Source of the DNA: Xanthobacter sp. NM-25
GTDB taxonomy: Bacteria; Pseudomonadota; Alphaproteobacteria; Rhizobiales; Xanthobacteraceae
Length of the DNA stretch: 64,000 nt
Assembly (NCBI RefSeq): GCF_022138605.1
Contig: NZ_JACBFS010000001.1
Location: 682,001 to 746,000 of the forward strand
Direction of reading: 5' to 3'
Each line of letters starts with the position of its first letter. Position 1 is the stretch's first letter. This document shows positions 50,732 to 59,170 of this stretch, piece after piece. The notes beneath the pieces were generated by a model, which worked only from the letters and a program-made list of their open reading frames with translations, did not search any database and was not told where the DNA came from. Position numbers and translations under genes: made by a program.

Positions 50732-51436
50732 TCACTCCTCCGGCTCTTCCTCGCCCTTCTTGGAACCACCGAGCTTGGCGAACACCGTCTCGAGATCGAG
50801 GGATTCGCGGCCACGGCCGCGGGCCGGCTCTTCGGCCTCCTCGCCGGTGGTGACATCGGCCGGCAGCAGGGTGGCGCCGCGATCGTCCTGCACCATGTCG
50901 GCGGGCCGATCCTTGGCCGCGCGCTGCACCTCGAGGTCAAGGTCGATCTGGCTGCACAGGCCCAGCGTCACCGGATCCATCGGGGTGAGCTGCGCCGCAT
51001 TCCAGTGGGTGCGCTCCTTGATGGACTGGATGGTGGACTTGGTGGTGCCCACCAGGCGGATGACCTGGGCATCCTTCAATTCGGGGTGGTTGCGCAGCAG
51101 CCACAGGATGGCGTTGGGCCGGTCCTGACGGCGCGACACGGGGGTATAGCGCGGGCCGCGGCGCTTCTTCTGCTCCGGCAGGCGCACCTTGGATTCCTGC
51201 AGCTTCAGGCGGCGGTTGGGATCCTTCTCGGCGAGGGTGATCTCGTCACGGGTCAGCTGGCCGGAAGAAATGGGGTCGAGCCCCTTGATGCCCTGCGCCA
51301 CCTCGCCATCGGCAATGCCCTTCACCTCCAGCGGGTGCAGCTTGCAGAAATCGCCGATCTGCTCGAACGAGAGTGCCGTATTGTCCACCAGCCAAACGGC
51401 GGTGGCCTTGGGCATCAAAGGAGTATTCGTCGACAT
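50732..51436 (-). CDS. trcR: Cell cycle transcriptional regulator TrcR (DUF1013)
   Basis: A 234-residue cytoplasmic protein of the DUF1013/TrcR family, conserved in alphaproteobacteria. The opening MPKATAVWLVDNTALSFEQIGDFCKLHPLEVKGIADG and the helix-turn-helix-like DAQVIRLVGTTKSTIQSIKERTHWN are the two conserved blocks. The C-terminus is acidic and disordered. Start at 51436, with a good promoter about 190 bases upstream. It converges on the Tat-type gene with an 8-base gap. Confidence 0.88.
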   Translation of the reverse strand: MSTNTPLMPKATAVWLVDNTALSFEQIGDFCKLHPLEVKGIADGEVAQGIKGLDPISSGQLTRDEITLAEKDPNRRLKLQESKVRLPEQKKRRGPRYTPVSRRQDRPNAILWLLRNHPELKDAQVIRLVGTTKSTIQSIKERTHWNAAQLTPMDPVTLGLCSQIDLDLEVQRAAKDRPADMVQDDRGATLLPADVTTGEEAEEPARGRGRESLDLETVFAKLGGSKKGEEEPEE

Positions 51437-51621
51437 GGCGGCCTCGGGGGCTGGGGTTCGTGTTCTGAAATTCGTCGGTTCGGCCCGTTTTCCTCATTGC
51501 GGCACAGCCAACGCCACAGCAAGGGCAGAGCGCCCGATACCGAAGGACATGTGCGGGTTCGCTGGCGCCCCCGTTCCCGAGGGCGGACCGCGAAGCACAT
51601 CGCAATGTCCGGAATAGACGT

Positions 51622-51650
51622 AGCATAGTCGCCTCGACTGCGACTTGCAA
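51622..51650 (-). promoter_or_regulatory. Predicted sigma-70 promoter of trcR
   Basis: On the minus strand TTGCAA (51650-51645) and TATGCT (51627-51622) are 17 bases apart, an optimal spacing. The transcript would have a leader of about 180 bases before the trcR ATG. Confidence 0.55.
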
Positions 51651-51716
51651 ATACCCAGGCTTGGAAAAGCCGCCGTGCGTGAGGTGGCCGGAGGCCAAAA
51701 CGCGGACGTCATCGAC

Positions 51717-51744
51717 GATGGCCCGCGCACAGGCGCGGGCCATC
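51717..51744. terminator. Hairpin downstream of the autotransporter gene
   Basis: GATGGCCCGCGC (51717-51728) and GCGCGGGCCATC (51733-51744) form a perfect 12-bp stem with an ACAG loop, 16 bases past the stop codon of the minus-strand gene. No T-tract follows. Confidence 0.65.
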
Positions 51745-51760
51745 CTGCTTGCAAGGAGCC

Positions 51761-54700
51761 TCAGAAGCGCAGGGAAAACGTCCCCTTGAAGGCATTGTCG
51801 ACCGCCGGGCCGGCCAATTGGCCAAGGTAGGTGAGATCGAGCCGCGCAACCGGACTGAAGCGCACGCCAAGCCCCGCTTCCACCAACGCGGCATCCTCGG
51901 CGATGGGCGCGCCCTCGGTGGCGAACGGCAGGGAGCCGGCGGCAAAAGCCATGGTCGCGGTCGGGTTCACATCCCCGAAGGCATGTCGCCAACCGAGCCC
52001 AACCAAGGCGCGATAGGTCGCCTCGCCGAACACCACCTCCGTCGACGTCCGCAGGCCCAGCGTGGTGAACGTCACATCCGTATCCACTGACCCACCCTTG
52101 AGCGCGGCTCCGCCGAAACTTTCGACGAAATCGCCCCCAGACAGGTTCACATAAGCAAGAGCCGCGAACGGTTCAAAGGCGAAAGCACCGACAACCACAT
52201 CATAGCCCACATCGGCGAACAGCTGCGCGGTGCCCAGGTCGCTGGTGGAATGCAGGCTTTCCATAAGTCCGGAGATGGCCACCGAGCGCGAGGTGGAGAC
52301 ATCGTTCCAGGTATAGGCACCACCCAGCCGCAAGGCGAGGTCGCCGAAGCGTGCGGCCGCATAAAGCGCCGCCGTGATGTTGTCGCTGCTCGCGGACGAA
52401 GCCCGATCATCCACATCGATGGAGGTGTTGGAATAGCCCCCGGCCACGCCCACCAGCCAATGGCTGCCGAGCTGGGCATCGACACCGGTCAGGAAGCCGC
52501 CAGTGCTCTGCGAGACGGTCGCCGCGTTGCCATTGGCCCAGCCCCGCCCGAAATTGCCATAGCCCTGGCCCCAGAAGGTATACGCCGGCGCAGGTGCCGC
52601 CACCGCATCGGTGATGGCCGCAGTGGCGGCGCCAGTCCCCCCCGGCTCTGCATAGGAAGCCACAAGCTGCCCGCGAGAGAGCGCCGCAGCGGCGCCCGCA
52701 CCCACAGTCGATGCGTTGCGCATCCGGTCCACCAGCGTGTCACGCACATCCGAGCTTCGCTCGATCAGCACGCCGCGCGTGGAGGCATAGACCTCGCCGG
52801 AAAGAGCGTTGAAGGCCGCATTCGCGGACGAAGCGTCGCTCTGGTCGACCACGGCCGTCCACGCGGAATTGTCGGGGCCCAGACGGTCAAGGGCCGCGGC
52901 GACGGCCGCAGTATTGGCGCTGCGCGCCACATCCGCGAAAGCGACGTCGTTGCGGTCGAGGCTCAGATATGCGGCATCCGCGTCATAGGAGAGCTTCGTG
53001 TCGAGGAACAGCAGGGACTGGTCCCAAGCGGCGCCATCAAAAGTCCCGATCCTGCCGCCATCGGTGGCGACGATGGCGTAGCGCTTGCCGATCTCGAAAT
53101 CGCTGCGCGCGCCAAAAACGTGGACCACGCCAGCCAGCTCCGCCGTCCCCGAGACGGTCACCGCATCGGCAACACCGCCGACCACCTCGATCTCGGTGGT
53201 GACCCCCGACGCCAGCTTCAGGTTGCCATCGATGGCGAGTGTTCCGACGGCGCCATTGCCAGGCGCGAGGATGCCTCCGGCATGCACGCTCACCGGCGCC
53301 GAGATGGTGCCAGAACCCATCAGTACGCCCTTGTCGTGCACGTCCAGGGCAGCGGTCGCAAGGGTGCCGGAAACGATGAGGCCCGCGGTGGCCCCTGCCC
53401 CGCCAACACGGCTTGCTCCCGTGAGGACATTCCCGCCGGTGAGCCCCAGCAGACCGCCATCCACGCTGACCCCGCCGAAGCTGTTGGCACCCACCAGGAA
53501 CAGGGTCCCGCTGCCGGCCTTGGTGAGGCGCCCGGCGCCGGAGATGTCGTTCAGCCAACTGTCGACCGCGTTGAAGCCCCCAAGGCTGGCATCCATGGTC
53601 ACCGTGGTGTCGTTACGGAAAGCGCCATAGCCACCGCTGGCCGCGAACAGATTGAGCCGCGCCCAGCCGGAGCCATCGTCGAGCGCGCTGCCGGAAGCGA
53701 TCTCGGTGGTGGCCAAGACCTCACGCCTCTGCTCGGCGGAAAGATAGGGGAAGCGCGTGACCAGCAGGATCTCCGCGCCCACCGGCACCACCGGCGCCAG
53801 ATCCGTGGGGCCGGTGGGCGCCAGCCCGTAGGTCAGCCGATATTCGTAATCCGCCTTGTTCTTGGCATAGTTGGAGAAACGGTTGGGCGCCTGATTGGCG
53901 ACACAGGTTGCGATATCGGTGCCGCAGCCGTCCGCCAGCACGGAGCGGAATTGTGAGGTGGCCGCCTCAAACAGCGACCAGAAGTCTGAGGTCACGGTGA
54001 TGACCTGGCCGCCACCGAGATTGATGGACTGCCCGGCATAATCGGGGTTGTTGTTGAGCAGTTGCACGAGATCATGAGTGGCGGTGATGCGACCACCGAT
54101 CACGTCAAGCGCATAGTGGGCGCCCAGCACGATCCGGCTGTCGCCGAACTCGGAACCGCGCGTCACCATCTCCTGGTACATTTCCGGAACCATCATCGCG
54201 AACAGCAGCGATGTGGTGTAGCCATAGGCCGTATGTCCGCTGGGAAACGCGGCGCTGGCATAGAGATCGGCGTTGAGTTCCGCGCTGGAAGTGCCCGGAC
54301 CGACGGTATCGGCCATGGTGCCACCCACCACGGGCGCCACGAACGCGGGCGCGGAGAACACATCAATGGCGTCCGGCGCCACCTGATAAGGACGCGAATT
54401 GCCAGACAGGTTGGTCTGCTGCGGCGGCGCCAGCGGGCCATAGGCCGTGTCATAGACATTGTATTGGCCATCCGCCGGCAGCGACACGCCGTTCGCCGGC
54501 GTGAAATGGGGATAGCCGTCCACCGTACCGCTACCGAAGAAGTTCTTCGCGGCGTTCGCATCGAGAACCGAAACCAGATTGGCCTGGGTGAGCACCCCCA
54601 TCAGGGCACTGCTGCTGTTGGAGGTGGTTCGCGGATCACCGGCGAAAATGGAATTGAAATAAACGCTCTGCAGCTTGGTTCCCAGGCCGTCGGCCAAGGT

Positions 54701-54958
54701 TGTGCCGCGATAAAGATCGATGGTGTAGTCGTGGACGGCTTGCGCACGACGGGCTGTATCGGCCTCATTGTTCACGGCGATGGAGGTGGCCAGATTCTGC
54801 GCCAGCACGCTGCGCCCGGCCTCAGTCGAAAGCAGCTGACTGAACGGCATCAGTACATTGACGACATCAATGTTGCTGGCCGTCTGCGCGTGTGCCGGCA
54901 GCGATAAACACGCGGTCGTGCACAGGAGTGCCGCCGCAGCCTTGGTGTGAATGGTCAT
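51761..54958 (-). CDS. Autotransporter with PAP2/class A acid phosphatase passenger
   Basis: A 1065-residue type V secreted protein. Signal peptide to about residue 24. The passenger's first 300 residues are a PAP2/vanadium-haloperoxidase-type phosphatase: FPSGHT at 238-243 and SRIVLGAHYALDVIGG from 274, with H242, R275, H281 and D285 in the expected roles; the first KxxxxxxRP motif appears as the less clear NSRPYQ. Residues about 480-620 carry autotransporter-associated repeats (GTLFLVGANSFGG, GLIVSGTLATAALDVHDKGVLMGSGTI). The C-terminal 280 residues are the beta-barrel (FWGQGYGNFGR) ending in LRF. It should display a phosphatase on the cell surface. The start has CAGGGCTGG upstream. Confidence 0.88.
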   Translation of the reverse strand: MTIHTKAAAALLCTTACLSLPAHAQTASNIDVVNVLMPFSQLLSTEAGRSVLAQNLATSIAVNNEADTARRAQAVHDYTIDLYRGTTLADGLGTKLQSVYFNSIFAGDPRTTSNSSSALMGVLTQANLVSVLDANAAKNFFGSGTVDGYPHFTPANGVSLPADGQYNVYDTAYGPLAPPQQTNLSGNSRPYQVAPDAIDVFSAPAFVAPVVGGTMADTVGPGTSSAELNADLYASAAFPSGHTAYGYTTSLLFAMMVPEMYQEMVTRGSEFGDSRIVLGAHYALDVIGGRITATHDLVQLLNNNPDYAGQSINLGGGQVITVTSDFWSLFEAATSQFRSVLADGCGTDIATCVANQAPNRFSNYAKNKADYEYRLTYGLAPTGPTDLAPVVPVGAEILLVTRFPYLSAEQRREVLATTEIASGSALDDGSGWARLNLFAASGGYGAFRNDTTVTMDASLGGFNAVDSWLNDISGAGRLTKAGSGTLFLVGANSFGGVSVDGGLLGLTGGNVLTGASRVGGAGATAGLIVSGTLATAALDVHDKGVLMGSGTISAPVSVHAGGILAPGNGAVGTLAIDGNLKLASGVTTEIEVVGGVADAVTVSGTAELAGVVHVFGARSDFEIGKRYAIVATDGGRIGTFDGAAWDQSLLFLDTKLSYDADAAYLSLDRNDVAFADVARSANTAAVAAALDRLGPDNSAWTAVVDQSDASSANAAFNALSGEVYASTRGVLIERSSDVRDTLVDRMRNASTVGAGAAAALSRGQLVASYAEPGGTGAATAAITDAVAAPAPAYTFWGQGYGNFGRGWANGNAATVSQSTGGFLTGVDAQLGSHWLVGVAGGYSNTSIDVDDRASSASSDNITAALYAAARFGDLALRLGGAYTWNDVSTSRSVAISGLMESLHSTSDLGTAQLFADVGYDVVVGAFAFEPFAALAYVNLSGGDFVESFGGAALKGGSVDTDVTFTTLGLRTSTEVVFGEATYRALVGLGWRHAFGDVNPTATMAFAAGSLPFATEGAPIAEDAALVEAGLGVRFSPVARLDLTYLGQLAGPAVDNAFKGTFSLRF

Positions 54959-55340
54959 GATCCAGCCCTGATCTGCAGCAGCCGACACCCGATTGGCGCG
55001 TCGCATCCGTCTGCACGGTCCCTATGGCGTGGAAGCGTGACAGTTTTTTAATACCTCCAAACGGTGGACAACCGATGCGCCTGCAGGGCGCTGGCTTAAA
55101 ATGACCGCATCGCCGTGGCGGCATGCCGTCCGAGCACGGAGAAGAACCGCTTATGGCGCATGGCTTTGAAAGCACAGCGGCACGGCGATAGCAGTGCGCC
55201 TGCCGGCGACATCTGCGGCGACACATGCCGCAAGGCGATCGTTTTGCTTCCGGGTTGTTGCAGAAGCGCGACACACCTTGCGGACCATGCCCGCCCGCCG
55301 CACCCTTGACATGCCGCAGCCAGCGCCCCCTTCTGCGAGA
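54959..55340. other. Divergent region between the autotransporter and ispH
   Basis: About 380 bases. The ispH frame is open back to 55194, so the gap is shorter if IspH starts earlier (55287 or 55311). The stretch 55030-55130 contains a T-run and is less GC-rich, fitting promoters for both genes. I see no named motif. Confidence 0.45.
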
Positions 55341-56357
55341 ATGTCTCGACTGGACTTCCCGACCATGGATGGCACCATTCCGCTTGCGGCCCACCCCCAT
55401 CAAAAGCCGCCGCTTCGCATTCTCCTGTGCGCGCCGCGCGGTTTCTGCGCCGGCGTGGTGCGGGCCATCGATGCCGTGGAGCAGGCCCTCGCCCGCTATG
55501 GGGCGCCGGTTTATGTGCGGCACGAGATCGTGCACAATAAATTCGTGGTGGATGCCCTGCGCGCCAAGGGCGCCGTCTTCGTCGAGGAGCTGGACGAAGT
55601 GCCCGATACCGGCGCGCCGGTCATCTTCTCCGCCCACGGGGTGCCGAAATCCGTTCCGGAAGAGGCGTCCGGCCGCCGGCTGTTCGCCATTGACGCCACC
55701 TGCCCCCTGGTCACCAAGGTGCATCGCGAGGCCCTGCTGCATCACAAGAAGGGCCGTCATATCCTGCTCATCGGCCATCGCGGCCATCCGGAAGTGGTGG
55801 GCACCATGGGCCAATTGCCCGACGGCGCCATCACGCTGGTGGAGACGGTGGACGACGCCGCGCGCATCACGCCCCCCACCGGCGGCCAGCTCGCTTATGT
55901 GACGCAGACCACCTTGTCGGTGGACGACACGGCGCAGATCGTCGCGGCCCTGCGTGCCCGCTTCCCCGACCTCGCCGAGCCGCACAAGGAAGACATCTGC
56001 TATGCCACCACCAACCGCCAGGAGGCGGTGAAGAAGGTGGCGCCGCAGGTGGATGCGCTGATCGTGGTGGGTGCACCCAATTCCTCCAATTCCCAGCGCC
56101 TGCGCGAAGCGGCCGAGCGGGCCGGCTGCGCCAAGGCGCTGCTGCTGCAGCGCGCCGCCGACATCGACTGGGACAGCCTCGGCGCGATCTCCACCCTCGG
56201 CCTCACCGCCGGCGCCTCGGCGCCCGAGGTTCTGGTGGAGGAGATCGTCGATGCCTTCTCCACCCGCTACCAGGTGAGCGTGGAGACGGTGCTCTCCACC
56301 GAGGAGGATGTGTTCTTCCCCCTGCCCCGGGCCCTGCGCCCGGACGCCGCGGAGTAG
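55341..56357 (+). CDS. ispH: 4-hydroxy-3-methylbut-2-enyl diphosphate reductase
   Basis: The last enzyme of the MEP isoprenoid pathway, making IPP and DMAPP with a 4Fe-4S cluster. Cluster cysteines are C36 (APRGFCAGV), C121 (DATCPLVTKVHRE) and C220 (DICYATTNRQ), numbered from the ATG at 55341. Other signatures: VRHEIVHNKFVVD, FSAHGVPKSV, VTQTTLSVDDT and GAPNSSNSQRL. The start is unsure: 55287, 55311, 55341 and 55365 are all possible, as none has a strong ribosome site. Only three bases separate its stop from thrB. Confidence 0.93.
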   Translation: MSRLDFPTMDGTIPLAAHPHQKPPLRILLCAPRGFCAGVVRAIDAVEQALARYGAPVYVRHEIVHNKFVVDALRAKGAVFVEELDEVPDTGAPVIFSAHGVPKSVPEEASGRRLFAIDATCPLVTKVHREALLHHKKGRHILLIGHRGHPEVVGTMGQLPDGAITLVETVDDAARITPPTGGQLAYVTQTTLSVDDTAQIVAALRARFPDLAEPHKEDICYATTNRQEAVKKVAPQVDALIVVGAPNSSNSQRLREAAERAGCAKALLLQRAADIDWDSLGAISTLGLTAGASAPEVLVEEIVDAFSTRYQVSVETVLSTEEDVFFPLPRALRPDAAE

Positions 56358-56360
56358 ATC

Positions 56361-57326
56361 GTGGCCGTTTATACCGACGTTTCCCCCGCCGCTCTGGCGG
56401 ACTTCATCGCCACCTATGACGTGGGCACCCTCACCTCCTTCCACGGCATCGCCGAGGGGGTGGAGAATTCCAACTTCCTGGTGCAGACCACCAGCGGCAC
56501 CTACATCCTCACCCTTTATGAAAAGCGGGTGGAGCGCGCCGATCTGCCGTTCTTCATCGGCCTCATGCAGCATCTGGCGGCCCGCGGCCTCTCCTGCCCG
56601 CAGCCAGTGGCGCGGCGCGACGGCACCATGCTGAGCGAGCTTGCCGGCCGGCCGGCGGCCATGGTCACCTTCCTGCCCGGGGTCTCGGTGCGCCGCCCCA
56701 CCGCCCACCATTGCGCCGAGCTCGGCCATGGCCTCGCCCAGTTGCATCTGGCCGGCGCCGACTTCGCCATGCGCCGGGCCAATGCGCTCTCCGTCTCCGG
56801 CTGGCGCCCCCTGTTCGAGGCCGCCCACGGCGCTGCGGACACCGTCGCGCCCGGGCTGGGCGCCGCCATCAGCTCGGAATTGGCGCAGCTGGAGGCCGAT
56901 TGGCCGCGCAATCTGCCCACCGGCGTCATCCACGCCGACCTGTTCCCGGACAACGCCTTCTTCCTCGATGAGAGCCTGTCCGGCATCATCGATTTCTATT
57001 TCGCCTGCACCGATGCCTTGGCTTATGACGTGGCCATCTGCCTCAACGCCTGGTGCTTCGAGGCGGATGGCTCCTACAACATCACCAAGGGCCGGGCGCT
57101 GCTTGCCGGCTATGAGCGGCTGCGGCCGCTGACGGCGGCGGAGACCGCGGCCCTGCCCCGGCTCGCCCGCGGCGCCGCTCTGCGCTTCCTGCTGACCCGG
57201 CTGGTGGACTGGCTGAACGTGCCGGAAGGCGCTTTGGTGCGGCCGAAGGACCCGCTGGAATATCTGCGCAAGCTGCGCTTCCACCAAGCGGTGGACAGCG
57301 CCACCGCCTATGGACTCGCGGCATGA
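56361..57326 (+). CDS. thrB: Homoserine kinase (type II, ThrB2)
   Basis: A 321-residue kinase phosphorylating L-homoserine in threonine synthesis. It is of the aminoglycoside phosphotransferase fold typical of alphaproteobacteria: catalytic GVIHADLFPDNAFF (H-x-D-x4-N) and DFYFACTDALAYDVAI (metal-binding Asp), with FHGIAEGVENSNFLVQT near the start. The GTG at 56361 follows the ispH stop by three bases, and its stop overlaps the rnhA ATG, so the three genes form one translational unit. Confidence 0.93.
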   Translation: MAVYTDVSPAALADFIATYDVGTLTSFHGIAEGVENSNFLVQTTSGTYILTLYEKRVERADLPFFIGLMQHLAARGLSCPQPVARRDGTMLSELAGRPAAMVTFLPGVSVRRPTAHHCAELGHGLAQLHLAGADFAMRRANALSVSGWRPLFEAAHGAADTVAPGLGAAISSELAQLEADWPRNLPTGVIHADLFPDNAFFLDESLSGIIDFYFACTDALAYDVAICLNAWCFEADGSYNITKGRALLAGYERLRPLTAAETAALPRLARGAALRFLLTRLVDWLNVPEGALVRPKDPLEYLRKLRFHQAVDSATAYGLAA

Positions 57327-57781
57327 AGAAAACGGTCGAGATCTTCACCGACGGGGCTTGTTCCGGCAATCCCGGCCCCGGCGGCTGGGGCGCGCTGCTG
57401 CGCTTCGGCGCCCATGAGAGGCCGCTCAATGGCGGCGAGCAGCTCACCACAAACAACCGCATGGAGATGACCGCCGCCATCAGCGCCCTAGAGGCGCTGA
57501 AGGAATCCTGCGCCGTGGAACTGCACACCGACAGCCAGTATTTGAAGGACGGCATCACCAAATGGGTGCACGGCTGGAAGCGCAACGGTTGGCGCACCGC
57601 CGACAAGAAGCCGGTGAAGAACCAGGATCTGTGGGAGCGGCTGGACGCGGCGCTGAAGCGCCACGAAGTGCAGTGGCACTGGGTGAAGGGCCACGCCGGC
57701 CACCCGGAGAACGAACGCGCCGACGAGCTGGCCCGCGAGGGCATGGCCCCCTACAAGCTGAAGGGTCGCATCGGCGGCTGA
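57323..57781 (+). CDS. rnhA: Ribonuclease HI
   Basis: A 152-residue RNase H that degrades RNA in RNA-DNA hybrids. The DEDD active site is intact with canonical numbering: D10 (IFTDGACSGNPGPGGWG), E48 (RMEMTAAI), D70 (LHTDSQYL) and D134 (ERADELAREG), and H124 in KGHAGHPENE. The basic handle KRNGWRTADKKPVKNQDLW is present. ATGA overlap with thrB. A perfect 22-bp palindrome follows seven bases after the stop. Confidence 0.96.
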   Translation: MKKTVEIFTDGACSGNPGPGGWGALLRFGAHERPLNGGEQLTTNNRMEMTAAISALEALKESCAVELHTDSQYLKDGITKWVHGWKRNGWRTADKKPVKNQDLWERLDAALKRHEVQWHWVKGHAGHPENERADELAREGMAPYKLKGRIGG

Positions 57782-57787
57782 GGAAGT

Positions 57788-57809
57788 CCTCCCGGCCATG
57801 GCCGGGAGG
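57788..57809. terminator. Palindrome after rnhA
   Basis: CCTCCCGGCCATGGCCGGGAGG is a perfect 22-base palindrome six bases after the rnhA stop, with no T-run. It can act as a transcript end for the convergent rnhA and potF. Confidence 0.55.
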
Positions 57810-57854
57810 GATCACGCAGCGCCGGACCCGAAGGCGCACCCCGCACAACGTTGA

Positions 57855-57876
57855 CGGCGCCGTTCTCACGGCGCCG
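57855..57876. terminator. Second hairpin between rnhA and potF
   Basis: Two copies of the self-complementary CGGCGCCG (57855-57862 and 57869-57876) flank a six-base loop. Lies 74 bases past the potF stop on the minus strand. Confidence 0.45.
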
Positions 57877-57930
57877 CTTGCACGTTCTGCTTCACAGTTT
57901 GCTTCGCTTGTTGCTCCACCTGCGGGGCCC

Positions 57931-57957
57931 CTTGCGGGTCACTTGCGGGTCACTTGC
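57931..57957 (-). repeat. 11-bp tandem duplication over the potF stop codon
   Basis: CTTGCGGGTCA occurs at 57931-57941 and 57942-57952, then a partial CTTGC to 57957. The potF TGA (57950-57952, minus strand) is within the second unit, so the repeat duplicates the stop codon into another frame. Confidence 0.85.
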
Positions 57958-59080
57958 CGCGCTTGAAGCTGTTCCACGTCTTGGTGACCACGCGCTGCAC
58001 CTTCGGATCATTCGTGGTCACGATGAACAGCCGCGAGAACACGTCCTTGTCCGGATAGATGGCCGGATTGTCGAGGATCTCTTTGCTGATGTACTTCTGG
58101 GATTCCAGATTGCCATTGGCATAGGAGATATAATCGGTGTTCTTCGCCGCCACCTCCGGACGCATCATGTAGTTGATGAAGGTGAGTGCCTCATCCACAT
58201 GCTTGGCATCCTTGGGGATGGCGAAATTGTCGAACCACATCAGGGCGCCCTGCTGGGGAATGACATAAGCGATGTTGACCGGATCCGTCTTGGTCTTCTC
58301 CGCGGCCTCGACGGCGCGGGTCTTGGCCTGGAACACGTCACCGGACCACCCCACCGCCAGACAGATGTCGCCACGGGCCAGAGCATTGATATAGCCCGAG
58401 GAATCGAACTTGCGGATATACGGGCGGATCTTCATCAGCATCTCGCCGGCCTTCTGGATATCCTCCGGATTCTTGGAATCGGGATCGAGACCCAGATACT
58501 TCATGGCCGAGGGGATGACCTCTTCCGGCCCGTCCAGCATGTAAACGCCGCAATCCTTGAGCTTGGAGAGGATTTCCGGCTTGAACACGATGTCCCATGT
58601 ATTCATGGGAATATCGCCGAGCCGTTCCTTCACCTTGTCCACATTGTAGCCGATGCCGGTGGTGCCCCACATGTAGTTCACGGCATGGGCATTGCCCGGA
58701 TCATAGGCGGCGAGCCGCTTCTCGATCTCCGGCCAGACATATTTCAGGTTCGGGATCTTCGCCTTGTCGAGGGGCATGAAGATGCCGGCCTTGATCTGGC
58801 GCTGCAGGAAGGAGTTGGAGGGCACCACCACGTCATAGCCGGTTTTGCCGGCGAGCAGCTTGGTCTCCAGCACCTCGTTGCTGTCGAAGACGTCGTAGCG
58901 GACCTTGATGCCCGTCTCCTTGGTGAAGTCCTCGAGCACGGTCGGGTCGATATAGTCCGACCAGTTGAAGACGTTCAGCACCTTGTCCTGGGCGAACGCC
59001 GGCCCGGTCAGGCCGGCGGTGGCGGCGAGCGCAACCCCCAGTCCCAGCCCCAGGACAGCCGCAGTAACAGCGCGACGCAT
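57950..59080 (-). CDS. potF: Putrescine/spermidine ABC transporter substrate-binding protein, PotF-like
   Basis: A 376-residue periplasmic polyamine-binding protein. Signal peptide to about residue 29 (GLTGPAFA), then KVLNVFNWSDYIDPTVLEDFTKETGIKV, the classical PotD/PotF opening; polyamine-binding residues W/D are in NWSDYID, GWSGDVF and MWFDNFAIPKDA. The ATG at 59080 has GAGGAGAAGAGCGG upstream. Permease and ATPase genes are not in the window. It lies downstream of the PuuA-type gene on the same strand (90-base gap), supporting putrescine uptake and use. Confidence 0.9.
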   Translation of the reverse strand: MRRAVTAAVLGLGLGVALAATAGLTGPAFAQDKVLNVFNWSDYIDPTVLEDFTKETGIKVRYDVFDSNEVLETKLLAGKTGYDVVVPSNSFLQRQIKAGIFMPLDKAKIPNLKYVWPEIEKRLAAYDPGNAHAVNYMWGTTGIGYNVDKVKERLGDIPMNTWDIVFKPEILSKLKDCGVYMLDGPEEVIPSAMKYLGLDPDSKNPEDIQKAGEMLMKIRPYIRKFDSSGYINALARGDICLAVGWSGDVFQAKTRAVEAAEKTKTDPVNIAYVIPQQGALMWFDNFAIPKDAKHVDEALTFINYMMRPEVAAKNTDYISYANGNLESQKYISKEILDNPAIYPDKDVFSRLFIVTTNDPKVQRVVTKTWNSFKRGK

Positions 59081-59170
59081 CCGCTCTTCTCCTCTGAGAA
59101 ACGGCGAGATTTTCCACCTCGCCCGCGACCTGAGGCTATTGCGTTGCGACGCAACCCTCAACCGGAAACG

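Larger units (their letters stand above)
51437..51760. other. Regulatory region between trcR and the autotransporter gene
   Basis: About 320 bases holding the trcR promoter and the terminator hairpin of the autotransporter gene. Open frames across it on both strands look like chance. No gene is supported. Confidence 0.5.

Noticed and set aside
52250..53956. Plus-strand open frame (568 codons) inside the autotransporter gene
   Set aside because: Shadow of the minus-strand autotransporter, which has clear signal peptide, passenger and barrel.
54867..57287. Long minus-strand open frame (806 codons) across ispH and thrB
   Set aside because: Antisense of IspH and ThrB, both with intact catalytic motifs.
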